A stretch of DNA of 64,000 nucleotides from Arthrobacter sp. P2b (GCF_900168295.1 NZ_FVZL01000001.1:892134-956133); one strand, 5' to 3'. Counted from the first letter of the stretch, positions 16,664 to 26,575 are shown. Numbers and translations are program-made. Notes: generated from the letters alone by a model not told the origin.

Positions 16664-17514
16664 TGCCCCATCCTTTTGGTGAAGCGGCGCTGGGTCAGGT
16701 TCCAGCCCAGGACGGCGAGCCCGGCCAGGACGGCGACGTGGACGAGGGTGAGGAGCAGCGGCTCCTGGTATCCGTAGCTGACCACCCTGCCCAGTTCGGT
16801 GCCGTGCCAGATGGGCGAGATCCAGCCGATCCACCGGACGCCCGGCGGAAGCGTGTCCAGCGGGAAGAAGGTCCCGGAGAACAGGAACAGCGGCATGACG
16901 ACGAGCCGCATTACCAGGGCGAACTGCCCCTTGTCCTCGGTGATTGAGGCCGAGTAGGCCATGAGCGGCAGGCCAAACGACAGCCCCGCCAGGGTGGCCA
17001 CCAGGATGCCGGCCCACGCCCAGCTTCCTGAGGACGCACCAAAAACGGCCACGGCTGCGAAGTAGATGGCTGACTGCACCAGCAGCCGCAGCGTCACGGC
17101 CATGATGTGCCCGGCCGCGATTTGCTCCGGTGTCAGCGGCGTGGCATGCGGACCATAGTAGGTCCGTCGCCATTTGAAGCCGGCCATCACCGGAAACGTG
17201 AATTCGTTGGCGGCGGTCATCACGGCGGCGGACACCAGCAGCGCCGGCGCAATGAAGGCCAGGTAACTGACGCCGCCGAAAGCCGCTGCCCCCTGGCTGT
17301 CCACCAGGGAAGCCAGGCCGATCCCCATGGCGAAGAGGTATGCCACGGGCTGGCCCACGCTGTACATCAGGATGGACCAGCTGTAGTTCTTCATCACCCG
17401 GAGCACCTGCTCCGCGTGGTAGAATGCTCCCCAGCGCCGGGCCTTTGCGGCTGCCACCTGCGGGCTGTGGGCATGCAACGCCCCGGCCGGCCGCGGCGCC
17501 CGCTGCTCAGTCAA
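16660..17514 (-). CDS. ABC-2 type exporter permease (first permease)
   Basis: Membrane subunit of 284 aa with six predicted helices and the ABC-2 motif MPLFLFSGTFFPLDTLPPG, then WIGWISPIWHGTELGRV. It is homologous in layout to the downstream permease, suggesting gene duplication. The start is TTG 17514 (MTEQRAPRP), overlapping the ATPase stop by 8 bases. Confidence 0.88.
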   Translation of the reverse strand: MTEQRAPRPAGALHAHSPQVAAAKARRWGAFYHAEQVLRVMKNYSWSILMYSVGQPVAYLFAMGIGLASLVDSQGAAAFGGVSYLAFIAPALLVSAAVMTAANEFTFPVMAGFKWRRTYYGPHATPLTPEQIAAGHIMAVTLRLLVQSAIYFAAVAVFGASSGSWAWAGILVATLAGLSFGLPLMAYSASITEDKGQFALVMRLVVMPLFLFSGTFFPLDTLPPGVRWIGWISPIWHGTELGRVVSYGYQEPLLLTLVHVAVLAGLAVLGWNLTQRRFTKRMGQ

Positions 17515-18484
17515 CGAGGCTCCTGCCTGTCAGCCGTAGGAAGACGTCCTCCAGCGAGGACCTCCGGACCAGCGATGTCAGTGGCCGCAGGCCGCGGGAC
17601 GCCACCTGCTCAAGTGCGCCCTCGCCGTCGTGCGCGTAGATCAGCACCCGGTCCGGCAGGACCTCCAGCCGCTCGCCTATGCCCCCCAGTTCGGTTGCGA
17701 TGGTGGTGTTCCGTTCGGAACCGAACCGGAGTTCCACCACCTCGCGGGTCGAGTGTTCACGGATCAGCTGCGCCGGGGAACCCTCAGCCATGATCCGGCC
17801 CTTGTCCACCACGATCAGCCGGTCGCACAGCTGCTCGGCCTCGTCCATGTAGTGCGTGGTGAGGATCAGCGTGACGCCCTGTTCCTTGAGCCGGAACAGC
17901 CGGTCCCACAGGATGTGCCGTGCCTGTGGGTCAAGTCCCGTGGTGGGCTCGTCCAGCAGCAGGATGCGCGGTTCGTTGATCAGCGACCTGGCGATGGTCA
18001 GCCGCCGCTTCATGCCGCCGGAGAGGGCGTCGACCTTGGACTTTGCCTTGTCCGTCAGCTGCGCGAATTCCAGCAGCTCATCGGCTTTGGGCTTCAGGTA
18101 GCTCATCGGCAGGCCGAAGTAGCGCCCGTACACCAGGAGGTTGTCCCGGACGCGCAGCTCCTCGTCCAGGTTGTCCTGCTGCGGCACCACGCCCAGGTGG
18201 GCACGCACCTCAGGACCGTGCTGGTCCGGGTCGAGCCCCATGATGCTCAGGCTGCCGGACGTGCGCCGGGTGACACCGCCGATCATCTTCATCGTGGTGG
18301 ACTTCCCCGCGCCGTTGGGCCCCAGCAGGCCGAAAGACTCCCCCGCCGGAACCGTGAACGAGATGCCGTCCACGGCTGCCACCCCGCCATACGTCTTGGT
18401 CAGGTTCCCTGCCGTAATGACGGTGCCGGACGGCGGCGGGCTGCCTGGCCGGGTGCCGGCGGGCAAGATGGCTTCGTTGTGCAC
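17507..18484 (-). CDS. ABC exporter ATPase, NodI/DrrA-like
   Basis: ATPase of about 325 aa powering the two ABC-2 permeases. Walker A is GPNGAGKST, the Q-loop region reads GVVPQQDNLDEELRVRDNL (NodI-like), the signature LSGGMKRRLTIARSL and Walker B ILLLDEPTTGLDPQ. The C-terminal extension after LTTHYMDEAEQLCDR is typical of drug and lipo-oligosaccharide exporters. GTG 18484 (VHNEAILPAG) is the preferred start but GGAGG abuts it, so the true start is uncertain. The open frame extends to 18577. Confidence 0.9.
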   Translation of the reverse strand: MHNEAILPAGTRPGSPPPSGTVITAGNLTKTYGGVAAVDGISFTVPAGESFGLLGPNGAGKSTTMKMIGGVTRRTSGSLSIMGLDPDQHGPEVRAHLGVVPQQDNLDEELRVRDNLLVYGRYFGLPMSYLKPKADELLEFAQLTDKAKSKVDALSGGMKRRLTIARSLINEPRILLLDEPTTGLDPQARHILWDRLFRLKEQGVTLILTTHYMDEAEQLCDRLIVVDKGRIMAEGSPAQLIREHSTREVVELRFGSERNTTIATELGGIGERLEVLPDRVLIYAHDGEGALEQVASRGLRPLTSLVRRSSLEDVFLRLTGRSLVD

Positions 18485-18547
18485 CCTCCGCAGACTAATG
18501 GAGGTGCCGGGCTTGTGGAAGGGCTCCTTCCGTTCCGCGCTTAAAGT

Positions 18548-18595
18548 CCGACGGCGGCCCGCCCCTTGCGTGCGCAAGGTGCGTGCCGCCGTCGG
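18548..18595 (-). terminator. Terminator of folD
   Basis: Arms CCGACGGCGGC (18548-18558) and GCCGCCGTCGG (18585-18595) enclose an inner CCTTGCGTGCGCAAGG hairpin. It lies 12 bp beyond the folD stop and is followed on the minus strand by ACTTTAAG. Confidence 0.65.
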
Positions 18596-18607
18596 GCGTG
18601 AGAGAGA

Positions 18608-19513
18608 CTAGCCGGTGATGCCGGCCTGGCGTTCGGCCGCTTCGACCACGTTGGTCATCAGCAGCGCCACGGTCATGGGGCCGACGCCCCCGGGGTTCGG
18701 CGAAACCCAGCCGGCTACCTCGGCAGCGGCCGGTTCGATGTCGCCATGGACCCTGCTCTTGCCCGTCTCCGGGTCGGTTTCCCGGGTGACTCCGACGTCC
18801 AGCAGGGCAGCGCCGGGCTTCACGTCCGAAGCCTTCACGATGTGCTTGGCACCGGCCGCGCCCACAATAACGTCCGCCTGCCGGAGCAGCTCGGAGAGGT
18901 TTTTCGTGCCGGTGTGCGTCAGGGTCACGGTGGCGTTCACGGCCCGCCGCGTGAGCAGCAGCCCGATGGAGCGGCCGATGGTAACCCCACGGCCTACCAC
19001 CACAACATGCTTGCCTGAAAGGCTGTAGCCGTTGCGCTCCAGGAGCTCGATGACGCCGCGGGGCGTGCACGGCAGCGGCGAGGTGATCTCCCCGTTGACG
19101 TTGAGCACCAGGCGGCCGAGGTTGGTCGGGTGCAGGCCGTCGGCATCCTTGGCGGGGTCAATCCGCTCGAGGATGGCGTCGGTATCCAGGTGCTTGGGCA
19201 GCGGCAGCTGCACGATGTACCCGTGGCAGGCGGGGTCCGCATTGAGTTCGTCAATGAGGTCCTCGACCTGCGCCTGGGTGGCATCTGCAGGCAGCTCGCG
19301 CTGGATCGAGTTCATCCCGATCTCCACGGACTGCTTGTGCTTCATGGACACATACAGCTGGGAGGCGGGGTCCGCCCCCACGAGCACGGTGGCGATCCCG
19401 GGCGTGACGCCGCGGGCCTTCAGGGCTGCGACACGGTCTTTCAGCTCGGACTTGATGGCGGCAGCTGCTGCCCTGCCGTCAAGGATCTTTGCGGTCTGCG
19501 TGGTTTCAGTCAC
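18608..19513 (-). CDS. folD: Methylenetetrahydrofolate dehydrogenase / methenyltetrahydrofolate cyclohydrolase
   Basis: Bifunctional one-carbon enzyme, 301 aa, that interconverts 5,10-methylene- and 10-formyl-tetrahydrofolate with NADP. Motifs include [13 protein letters not shown] with the active-site Lys, [27 protein letters not shown] for the nucleotide fold and [16 protein letters not shown]. Three bases separate it from glyA, so the two are probably cotranscribed and pass methylene-THF directly along the pathway. Confidence 0.97.
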   Translation of the reverse strand: MTETTQTAKILDGRAAAAAIKSELKDRVAALKARGVTPGIATVLVGADPASQLYVSMKHKQSVEIGMNSIQRELPADATQAQVEDLIDELNADPACHGYIVQLPLPKHLDTDAILERIDPAKDADGLHPTNLGRLVLNVNGEITSPLPCTPRGVIELLERNGYSLSGKHVVVVGRGVTIGRSIGLLLTRRAVNATVTLTHTGTKNLSELLRQADVIVGAAGAKHIVKASDVKPGAALLDVGVTRETDPETGKSRVHGDIEPAAAEVAGWVSPNPGGVGPMTVALLMTNVVEAAERQAGITG

Positions 19514-19516
19514 GAA

Positions 19517-20815
19517 TTACCACTGCTCGTGCTGCGGGTACAGCGGGAAGTCGGCGGCCAGCTTGTCCACGCGTGCCTGCAGGGACTCGACGTCGGCGCT
19601 GCTGCCTGCCTTGAGGGCGGTGGCAATGATCTCGGCGACCTCGGTGAACTCGGCGGCGCCGAATCCGCGGGTGGCCAGGGCCGGGGTGCCGATGCGCAGG
19701 CCGGAGGTGACCATCGGCGGGCGGGGGTCGAACGGCACGGCGTTGCGGTTGACGGTGATGCCCACGGAGTGCAGGAGGTCCTCGGCCTGCTGGCCGTCCA
19801 GCTGGGAGTTGCGCAGGTCAACAAGGACCAGGTGCACGTCGGTGCCGCCGGTGAGCACCGAGACGCCGGCCTCCGCGACGTCGGCCTGGTTCAGGCGGTC
19901 GGCGATGATCTTTGCGCCTTCCAGGACGCGCTCCTGGCGCTCCTTGAATTCCTGGGTGCCGGCGATCTTGAAGGCCACTGCCTTGGCGGCGATGACGTGC
20001 ATGAGCGGGCCGCCCTGCTGGCCCGGGAACACGTTGGAGTTCAGCTTCTTGGCCCACTCCTGCTTGGCCAGGATCACACCGGAACGGGGACCTGCGAGGG
20101 TCTTGTGCACGGTGGAGGTGACGACGTCGGAGTGCGGGACCGGGCTGGGGTGCAGGCCTGCGGCCACCAGGCCCGCGAAGTGTGCCATGTCCGTCCACAG
20201 GAGGGCGCCCACTTCATCGGCGATGGAGCGGAAGGCTGCGAAGTCCAGGTGGCGCGGGTAGGCGGACCAGCCGGCGATGATGACCTGGGGCTTCTCGGCG
20301 ATGGCCTGCTCGCGGAGCTTGTCCATGTCCACGCGGAAGGTGTCTTCTTCCACCTGGTAGGCAGCCACGTTGTAGAGCTTGCCGGAGAAGTTCAGCTTCA
20401 TGCCGTGGGTCAGGTGGCCGCCATGGGCCAGGGACAGGCCCAGGATCTTGTCGCCGGGGGTGATCATGGCGGAGAGGGCTGCGGCGTTGGCCTGCGCGCC
20501 GGAGTGCGGCTGGACGTTGGCGTACTCGGCGCCGAAGAGTGCCTTGACCCGGTCAATGGCCAGCTGCTCTGCGACGTCCACGTACTCGCAGCCGCCGTAG
20601 TAGCGGCGGCCCGGGTAGCCCTCGGCGTACTTGTTGGTGAGGACGGAGCCCTGGGCTTCCATCACGGCGCGGGGCGCGAAGTTTTCGGAGGCAATCATTT
20701 CCAGGGTGCCGCGCTGGCGGCCGAGCTCCTGGTTGAGGACTGCGGCGATTTCGGGGTCGAGCTCGGCCAGCGGCTGGTTGCTGACGGCGGTGGTTGAGGT
20801 GGCTGTAGTAGTCAC
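19517..20815 (-). CDS. glyA: Serine hydroxymethyltransferase
   Basis: PLP enzyme, 432 aa, converting serine and THF to glycine and methylene-THF. The PLP lysine is Lys238 in [35 protein letters not shown] and the N-terminal [17 protein letters not shown] are family signatures. The GTG start has GGAG 7 bases upstream. It diverges from purU over a 276-bp region in which I recognise no riboswitch. Confidence 0.97.
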   Translation of the reverse strand: MTTTATSTTAVSNQPLAELDPEIAAVLNQELGRQRGTLEMIASENFAPRAVMEAQGSVLTNKYAEGYPGRRYYGGCEYVDVAEQLAIDRVKALFGAEYANVQPHSGAQANAAALSAMITPGDKILGLSLAHGGHLTHGMKLNFSGKLYNVAAYQVEEDTFRVDMDKLREQAIAEKPQVIIAGWSAYPRHLDFAAFRSIADEVGALLWTDMAHFAGLVAAGLHPSPVPHSDVVTSTVHKTLAGPRSGVILAKQEWAKKLNSNVFPGQQGGPLMHVIAAKAVAFKIAGTQEFKERQERVLEGAKIIADRLNQADVAEAGVSVLTGGTDVHLVLVDLRNSQLDGQQAEDLLHSVGITVNRNAVPFDPRPPMVTSGLRIGTPALATRGFGAAEFTEVAEIIATALKAGSSADVESLQARVDKLAADFPLYPQHEQW

Positions 20816-21091
20816 GGAAAACTCCTGGCTAGGGATGCGGGCACTGCTTAGGTCAGGCTACCGGCTGGCGCACTTTCGTACCGCGTTGGTGACAGGGCGT
20901 GAAAGCGCAGGGCATGGCGCTGCAGCACTGACGCAGTGCAGCCCCACTTCCGGCAAGACATGACCCTCGGCCCAGGCGTACGATCCGTGGTCTTCGTGAT
21001 TGCCGCTCCCTGGTGGTTAGCCACCCAACGCCAGTTGCGACGCTTCCAGCGTATCAAAACCGGCGCCCGGTGCGCGGGTAGGCTTGTACGC

Positions 21092-21952
21092 GTGAACGAA
21101 GAGCTGCTGAACCAAGCGTACGTAGTAACCCTGTCCTGCCCGGACCGTCCCGGAATTGTCCACGCGGTGGCCGGTGCCCTGCTGGTGGCAGGCTGCAACA
21201 TTACGGACTCGCAGCAGTACGGCAGCCCCGCCACGGGCAACTTCTTCATGCGGGTGGAAGTGACCACGCCTGCCTCCGCGTCCGAGCTTCGCGGGGCCCT
21301 GGAGCCCGTGGCCGAGGCCTTCAGCATGCAGTGGAGCCTCAACGCCGTAGGCCAGAAAGTACGGACCCTGGTGATGGCCAGCACCTCCGCCCACTGCCTG
21401 AACGACCTGCTGTTCCAGCAGCGCTCCGGCACGTTGCCCGTTGAGATTCCTGCCATCGTGTCCAACCACCAGGACCTGGCCGGGCTGGCCGAGTTCTACG
21501 GCATCCCGTTCCATTACATCCCCGTGACCAAAGACACCAAGGTCCAGGCTGAGGACAAGCTGCGCGCCATCATTGCCGAACACGACATTGAGCTGACGGT
21601 CCTGGCCCGGTACATGCAGATCCTGTCCGACGAGCTCTGCACCGAGCTGACCGGCAAGGCCATCAACATCCACCACTCATTCCTGCCGTCCTTCAAGGGC
21701 GCCAAGCCGTACCACCAGGCGCACGCCCGCGGCGTGAAGCTGATCGGCGCCACGGCCCACTACGTGACGGCGGCGCTGGACGAGGGCCCCATCATCGAGC
21801 AGGAAGTCATCCGCGTTGACCACGCCCGGACTCCTGAGCAGTTCGTCCAGATGGGCCGCGATGTGGAGGGCCGCACGCTGGTCCAGGCCGTGCAGTGGCA
21901 CGCGGAGCACCGGGTGCTGCTGGACGGCAACCGGACAGTGGTCTTCAACTAG
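21092..21952 (+). CDS. purU: Formyltetrahydrofolate deformylase
   Basis: Releases formate and THF from 10-formyl-THF, balancing the one-carbon pool; 286 aa. GTG 21092 (VNEELLNQAYVVTLSC) gives the normal length; the open frame upstream to 20936 has no coding character. An N-terminal ACT domain (SCPDRPGIVHAVAGALL) precedes a formyltransferase domain with INIHHSFLPSFKGAKPY and GATAHYVTAALDEGPIIEQ. Its divergence from folD-glyA fits shared folate control. Confidence 0.95.
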   Translation: MNEELLNQAYVVTLSCPDRPGIVHAVAGALLVAGCNITDSQQYGSPATGNFFMRVEVTTPASASELRGALEPVAEAFSMQWSLNAVGQKVRTLVMASTSAHCLNDLLFQQRSGTLPVEIPAIVSNHQDLAGLAEFYGIPFHYIPVTKDTKVQAEDKLRAIIAEHDIELTVLARYMQILSDELCTELTGKAINIHHSFLPSFKGAKPYHQAHARGVKLIGATAHYVTAALDEGPIIEQEVIRVDHARTPEQFVQMGRDVEGRTLVQAVQWHAEHRVLLDGNRTVVFN

Positions 21953-21985
21953 CACTCCAGCAACCGGGAGCCGGGGGCGGACATC

Positions 21986-22657
21986 ATGCAGGGCATTCCG
22001 GAGCACGCCGACCACGAGGCCGACCTCGCCGTGTTCTATGACCGGGCGGCAGCTGCTGGCAGTACCCGGGCCATGACCCCGCACCGTGTCCAGTGCCGCG
22101 ACCGGTTCATCCGACTCCTGAAGAATGAACACCGGCACTCGCTGTTCGAGCTCGGGTGCGGCACCGGCGTTGAAGGCCTGGAGTTCGTGCGTGCCGGCCT
22201 GCATTACACCGGGGTTGACCTGTCAAGTGAGAGCGTCCGTCTGGCACGCGGCAGGGGCCTCGACGTAAGCGTGGCCAGCGGCCGGAGCCTGCCCTTCCCG
22301 GCCAACTCGTTTTCCGCGGCGTGGACCATGAGCACGCTCCTGCACGTTCCCAACGGCCGGATCCACGACGTCGTCAGCGAGTTGGTGCGGGTCAGCGCAC
22401 CGGGCGCGCCGATCGCCGTCGGACTGTGGTCCGGGAACGATGAGGAAGTCCTGAACCCGGAGGACGACGAGGAGCCGCGCCGGTTTTTCAGCCGTCGCAG
22501 TGATGAGACCGTCCGGCGGATCTTCGGCGAACACGGCGAGGTGGAGCACTTCCAGACCTGGCCGGAGGGTACCGGTGACGAGTCAGGCCCGGGCCGGGGC
22601 GCCTGGAAGCAGCATTACCAGTTCCTTGTCTTGCGAACCCCAAACCCAAGTAAGTAG
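21986..22657 (+). CDS. Class I SAM-dependent methyltransferase
   Basis: Cytosolic methyltransferase of 223 aa, substrate unknown. Motif I is LFELGCGTG (53-61), followed by TGVDLSSESVRLARGRG and the post-motif FPANSFSAAWTMSTLLHVP. It starts 33 bp after purU. The final codons and stop (NPSK then TAG) lie inside palindromic element copy 2, so the present C-terminus is set by that element. Confidence 0.82.
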   Translation: MQGIPEHADHEADLAVFYDRAAAAGSTRAMTPHRVQCRDRFIRLLKNEHRHSLFELGCGTGVEGLEFVRAGLHYTGVDLSSESVRLARGRGLDVSVASGRSLPFPANSFSAAWTMSTLLHVPNGRIHDVVSELVRVSAPGAPIAVGLWSGNDEEVLNPEDDEEPRRFFSRRSDETVRRIFGEHGEVEHFQTWPEGTGDESGPGRGAWKQHYQFLVLRTPNPSK

Positions 22658-22711
22658 CGCAAAGTGTCGTTTAGACACCCCACAACGACAGTTAGCGCTA
22701 CCTAGTTGGGT
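22644..22711. repeat. Palindromic element, copy 2, overlapping a gene end
   Basis: 68-bp inverted repeat. The right arm GCGCTACCTAGTTGGGT is perfect consensus; the left arm ACCCAAGTAAGTAGCGC differs at two positions. The left arm supplies the last codons and the TAG of the methyltransferase gene, and the gamma-carbonic anhydrase gene starts 28 bp beyond the element. Confidence 0.9.
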
Positions 22712-22739
22712 CTGCGCGGGGATGCCCTAGGCTGGGCCC

Positions 22740-23258
22740 ATGGCTCCCCTGTACCCCTTCGCCGGCAACTCGCCGGCCGTCCACGATTCAGCTTTCGTCG
22801 CGCCCACTGCCTCGATCATCGGCAACGCCACCCTGGGCCCCGAATCGAGCGCCTTCTACGGCGTCTCCGTCCGGGCCGACACCGCGGCCATCACCGTCGG
22901 GGCTGGCAGCAACCTGCAGGACAACGTGGTGCTGCACGCTGATCCCGGCTTCCCCTGCACGGTGGGCGAACGGGTCAGCGTCGGGCACGCCGCCGTCGTG
23001 CATGGCTGCACGGTGGAGGACGACTGCCTCATCGGCATGGGCGCAACCGTCCTCAACGGCGCAGTGATCGGCACCGGCTCGCTCGTGGCGGCCGGCGCCG
23101 TCGTCCTTGAGGGCACGGTTGTGCCGCCCCGCTCACTGGTGGCCGGCGTTCCCGGCAAGGTGCGCCGCGAACTGACCGACGAGGAGTACGACGGCGTGCG
23201 CGCCAACGCTTCCCGGTACGTTGAGCTGGCCGCAGCGCACCGGGAGCTCCACGCTTAA
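22740..23258 (+). CDS. Gamma-class carbonic anhydrase family protein
   Basis: Left-handed beta-helix hexapeptide-repeat protein, 172 aa, forming trimers with zinc at the interfaces. The three expected metal histidines are His66 (VVLHAD), His83 (VGHAAV) and His88 (VHGCTV), so it may be catalytically competent, although many relatives show little anhydrase activity. Repeats run from about residue 18 to 138, followed by a C-terminal helix (EEYDGVRANASRYVELAA). Its stop overlaps the convergent davB stop by 4 bp. Confidence 0.88.
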   Translation: MAPLYPFAGNSPAVHDSAFVAPTASIIGNATLGPESSAFYGVSVRADTAAITVGAGSNLQDNVVLHADPGFPCTVGERVSVGHAAVVHGCTVEDDCLIGMGATVLNGAVIGTGSLVAAGAVVLEGTVVPPRSLVAGVPGKVRRELTDEEYDGVRANASRYVELAAAHRELHA

Positions 23259-24991
23259 TCGAGGCTGATAGGCCCGATCGCGTCCAGCAGGTCGCCCGGT
23301 CCCGGATTGCCCGGCGCGGAAGAGCCGCCCAGGTGGTTCACGACGCCCCACACCGCGTTCAGCCCGGTGGTCACTGCCCCTTCGGCCCAGCCGGCGGTGA
23401 AGGACACGTCGTCGCCGGCCAGGAAGATGCCACGCTGGGATTCGGGCAGGGCATCCTGCTTGAAGTGCGTGAAGAGCCGCTGCTGGTAGCGGTAGTGCCC
23501 CGGCAGGTTGGCCTTGAAGGCGCCCATGAAGTTGGGATCCGCTTCCCAGGACACGGTGATGGGCTGGCCCACGATGTGGCTGGCGATGTCCACGCCGGGG
23601 TAGATCTGCTCGAGCGAGTGCAGCATCAGTTCAACGCGCTCATCGGCGTCCAGCGCCAGCCACTTCAGGGCGTCGTCGTTCCACGTGTAGGACAGCAGGA
23701 TGACGGCGGGCTGGTCCGGTCCGTTGTCCAGCAGGTACGTCGCCCGGTTCAGGCGGTCCGTCAGGGTCATGGACAGGACCTCGTTGCCGGTCTCCGGATC
23801 GATGTCCTTCCAGAACGGCCGGTCCACCATCACGAAGGTCTTGGAGGACTGCATGTAGTGCGAGCGCTCGATGGCGGTCCACAGCTCGGCCGGGAAGAGT
23901 GCTTCCTCGGTGTGGATCCGGGTGGACAGCAGCCAGGACTGGCACGTTGTCACCACAGCGGGGTAGCTGGCTTCGCGGCCCCAGCGTTCACGGACCCGCA
24001 GGTTCCCGTCCGGGTCCCGGCTGATTTTCCCGACGGCGCCGCGGGGTGACCCGGAGTGCAGTGAGGACAGGGACGTTCCCTCCGGCCAGTGGCGCATGTC
24101 CGACGGCGAGTGCTGCCAGAGTGCCTCGGGCAGCCTTTGCGCTCCCCCGCTGATGAGGCGGTGCTGGTCGTCTGCATCCGTGTAGACCACGCGCAGGATC
24201 TCCAGGATGGAGTTGGGGAAGTCGGTGTCCCATCCGCCGGTGCCGAAGCCAACCTGTCCGAACGCTTCGCGGTGCGCAAACCCCGCCTTCTTAAAGGACT
24301 CGCTGGCAGCGATGAACCCGTAGAAGGTCTGCTCGTCCATCAGCGGCAGCAGTTCGTTCCAGAGTTCCTTGATCCGGCCTGCGTCCCGGGCACGGATGGC
24401 ATCCTGCATCTCCGCGAATTTGGCGCCGTCATTGACGGCCGCCTTCCAGGCGTCCGCAACCTCGCGGAAGAACGGCGGAAGGTCGCTCGGCTTTTCCGCA
24501 TAGTGCTTCTGCCCGGCCAGTTCGATCACGGTACTGGAGGTGGCGTCGGCGAGCGGGTTGGGGAATTCCTGGGTGTCCAGGCCCAGCAGGTCCACATAGT
24601 GGTAGAAGGCCCTGCCGGAGACCGGGAAGCGCATGCCGCCCAGATCCGCCACCACGCCCGGCGCGGCGGGGAAGGCGGCTGTACGGAGGCGCCCGCCGAT
24701 CCGGTCGGCTTCATACACAACCGGCCGCAGTCCCAGCTTCATCAGTTCATACGCCGTGACCAGGCCGGACAGTCCCGCACCAATAACGGCAACCTCGGTT
24801 CCGAGCATGTCGTCCGGCAGCGAGCCCAGCCCGTCCGGGTGTGCCAGGTAGTGGTCGTAGCTGAACGGGAAGTCCGGGTTGAGCATGGTGATGGGCGCCG
24901 TCTGCTCTCCGGGACGCCGGCCAGGCGCGCCCGGCGCCAGGGTGGAGGTGCTGGACGGGTCGGAGGCCGGAAGTTCGGTGGCGATGGTCAT
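23255..24991 (-). CDS. davB: L-lysine 2-monooxygenase-like FAD amine oxidase
   Basis: Flavoprotein of 578 aa that would convert L-lysine to 5-aminopentanamide (aminovaleramide) with CO2 release. The FAD motif is GAGLSGL near residue 71, and GGMRFPVSGRAFYHYVDLLG, GQVGFGTGGWDTDFPNS and YMQSSKTFVMVDRPFWKD match my recollection of Pseudomonas DavB over most of the length. Tryptophan 2-monooxygenase is a more distant alternative. It lies 51 bp downstream of an amino-acid permease gene, probably in one transcript. A davA-like amidase gene is nearby, which supports the assignment. Confidence 0.82.
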   Translation of the reverse strand: MTIATELPASDPSSTSTLAPGAPGRRPGEQTAPITMLNPDFPFSYDHYLAHPDGLGSLPDDMLGTEVAVIGAGLSGLVTAYELMKLGLRPVVYEADRIGGRLRTAAFPAAPGVVADLGGMRFPVSGRAFYHYVDLLGLDTQEFPNPLADATSSTVIELAGQKHYAEKPSDLPPFFREVADAWKAAVNDGAKFAEMQDAIRARDAGRIKELWNELLPLMDEQTFYGFIAASESFKKAGFAHREAFGQVGFGTGGWDTDFPNSILEILRVVYTDADDQHRLISGGAQRLPEALWQHSPSDMRHWPEGTSLSSLHSGSPRGAVGKISRDPDGNLRVRERWGREASYPAVVTTCQSWLLSTRIHTEEALFPAELWTAIERSHYMQSSKTFVMVDRPFWKDIDPETGNEVLSMTLTDRLNRATYLLDNGPDQPAVILLSYTWNDDALKWLALDADERVELMLHSLEQIYPGVDIASHIVGQPITVSWEADPNFMGAFKANLPGHYRYQQRLFTHFKQDALPESQRGIFLAGDDVSFTAGWAEGAVTTGLNAVWGVVNHLGGSSAPGNPGPGDLLDAIGPISLD

Positions 24992-25042
24992 GGAGATGTC
25001 TGCCTTTGTTGGTTCGGGGCGTCGATGGGTTGCTGCGGAGGG

Positions 25043-26575
25043 TCAGGACTTGGAGGCTTGGGGCGTGGCGGGTTGGGTCGTGGCGGACCGGGCGGACAAC
25101 TCAAGGTATTCCTCGTTGCCCAGCGCCGCCACCCTGGAGTTGCGGCGTCCGTAGCCGAAGTAGGCGGCCAGGCCCACCAGCATCCAGACGGCGAAGGTCA
25201 TCCAGGTGTCGGCTCCCAGGTTTGCCATGAGGTAGCCGCACATCAGGGCGCCGAGAATCGGCGTGAGCGGGAAGAACGGCACCCGGAAGGTCCGCTCCAG
25301 TTCCGGACGCGTCCGGCGGAGGTAGATGACCGCAACATTCACCAGCGCGAACGCGAACAGGGTGCCGATGCTGGTGGCATCCGCCAGTGCGCCCAGCGGG
25401 ACCAGTCCGGCGGTGAGCGCGACGGCGGTTCCCACCAGGAGCGTGCCGGCCACCGGGGTGCCGGTCCGGCGGGAGACGCGGCCGAAGATCGCGGGGATGA
25501 GGCCGTCGCGGGCCATGGACAACAGGATGCGGGTCTGGCCGTAGAGGACCGTCAGGACGATGCTGGCGATGGCGAGGACGGCGCCGACCGCGAAGACCAG
25601 GGCAATCCAGGGCTGTCCGGTGGTCTCTTCCAGGATCTTCACCAGGGCCGCTTCGGTTCCGTCGAACCAGCCCCAGGGGCGGGCGCCGATCGCGGCCACG
25701 GCCACCAGGACGTAGATGGTGGTGACGATCAGCATGGAGAGCATGATGGCGCGCGGCAGGTCCCGCTTGGGGTTGCGTGCTTCTTCGCCCGCGGTGGAGG
25801 CGGCGTCGAAGCCGATGTAGGAGAAGAAAACGCGTGAAGCTGCGGCCGAGACGCCGGCGGCTCCCATGGGAAGCAGCGGCTCGAAGTTTCCGGCGTTGAA
25901 GGCGCTGAAGGCGACGGCGCAGAAGAAGAGCAGGATTCCTACCTTGACCACCACGATGGAGGTGTTGATCCAGGCGCTTTCCTTGGCGCCCCGGACCAGG
26001 AGGACGGTGGCAAGCACCACGATCACCATGGCGGGGATGTTGACCATTCCGCCGTCGCCCGGGGGCTGGGAGAAGGCGTCCGGCAGCACCGAGCCGAACA
26101 CGGACAGGGCTTCGTTCACGTACTGTCCGGCGCCGACTGCAACGGCCGCAACGGACACGGCGTATTCCAGCACCAGGCACCAGCCGCAGATCCATGCCAT
26201 CCCCTCGCCCATGGTGGCGTAGGTGTAGGAGTAGCTTGAGCCCGACACCGGAACCAGGCCCGCCATCTCGGCGTAGGAGACCGCTGACAGCAGGGCAGCG
26301 AGGCCGGCGATGGCGAAGGAGATCCAGATGGCAGGTCCCGCCAGCGGGACGGATTCGCCCAGGATCACCAGGATGCCGGTGCCCAGCGTCGCACCCACGG
26401 AGATCATGGTCAGCTGCAGGACGCCAAAGCTCCGGACCAGGCGGGGCCCGCCCTGGCTGGACTCAGCCTCGCTGACCATTTGGGCGATCGGTTTGCGGCG
26501 CAGCAACTGAGCGCCGAGGGTGGGACGGCCGGCCGGGCGGGCCGGAGCCTGGCCGGAGAGTGTAGGCACAGTCAT
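25043..26575 (-). CDS. APC-family amino acid permease, probable lysine/cationic amino acid importer
   Basis: Secondary transporter with 12 predicted helices, 510 aa. The first helix has the APC motif ISVGATLGTGILVILGES, then the segment SYAEMAGLVPVSGSSYSYTY. ATG 26575 (MTVPTLSGQAP) is chosen; the frame upstream of it is intergenic. The gene is followed by davB and is divergent from the PucR-type regulator, so it probably supplies lysine or a similar substrate (inference from context). Confidence 0.85.
   Translation of the reverse strand: MTVPTLSGQAPARPAGRPTLGAQLLRRKPIAQMVSEAESSQGGPRLVRSFGVLQLTMISVGATLGTGILVILGESVPLAGPAIWISFAIAGLAALLSAVSYAEMAGLVPVSGSSYSYTYATMGEGMAWICGWCLVLEYAVSVAAVAVGAGQYVNEALSVFGSVLPDAFSQPPGDGGMVNIPAMVIVVLATVLLVRGAKESAWINTSIVVVKVGILLFFCAVAFSAFNAGNFEPLLPMGAAGVSAAASRVFFSYIGFDAASTAGEEARNPKRDLPRAIMLSMLIVTTIYVLVAVAAIGARPWGWFDGTEAALVKILEETTGQPWIALVFAVGAVLAIASIVLTVLYGQTRILLSMARDGLIPAIFGRVSRRTGTPVAGTLLVGTAVALTAGLVPLGALADATSIGTLFAFALVNVAVIYLRRTRPELERTFRVPFFPLTPILGALMCGYLMANLGADTWMTFAVWMLVGLAAYFGYGRRNSRVAALGNEEYLELSARSATTQPATPQASKS

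Noticed and set aside
15833-17173. 446-residue form of the second exporter permease
   Set aside because: The extra N-terminal part is the first permease gene read in another frame; the ATGA overlap at 16663 gives the true start.
20816-21091. Glycine, ZTP or folate riboswitch before glyA or purU
   Set aside because: I looked for core motifs on both strands and found none that I could defend.
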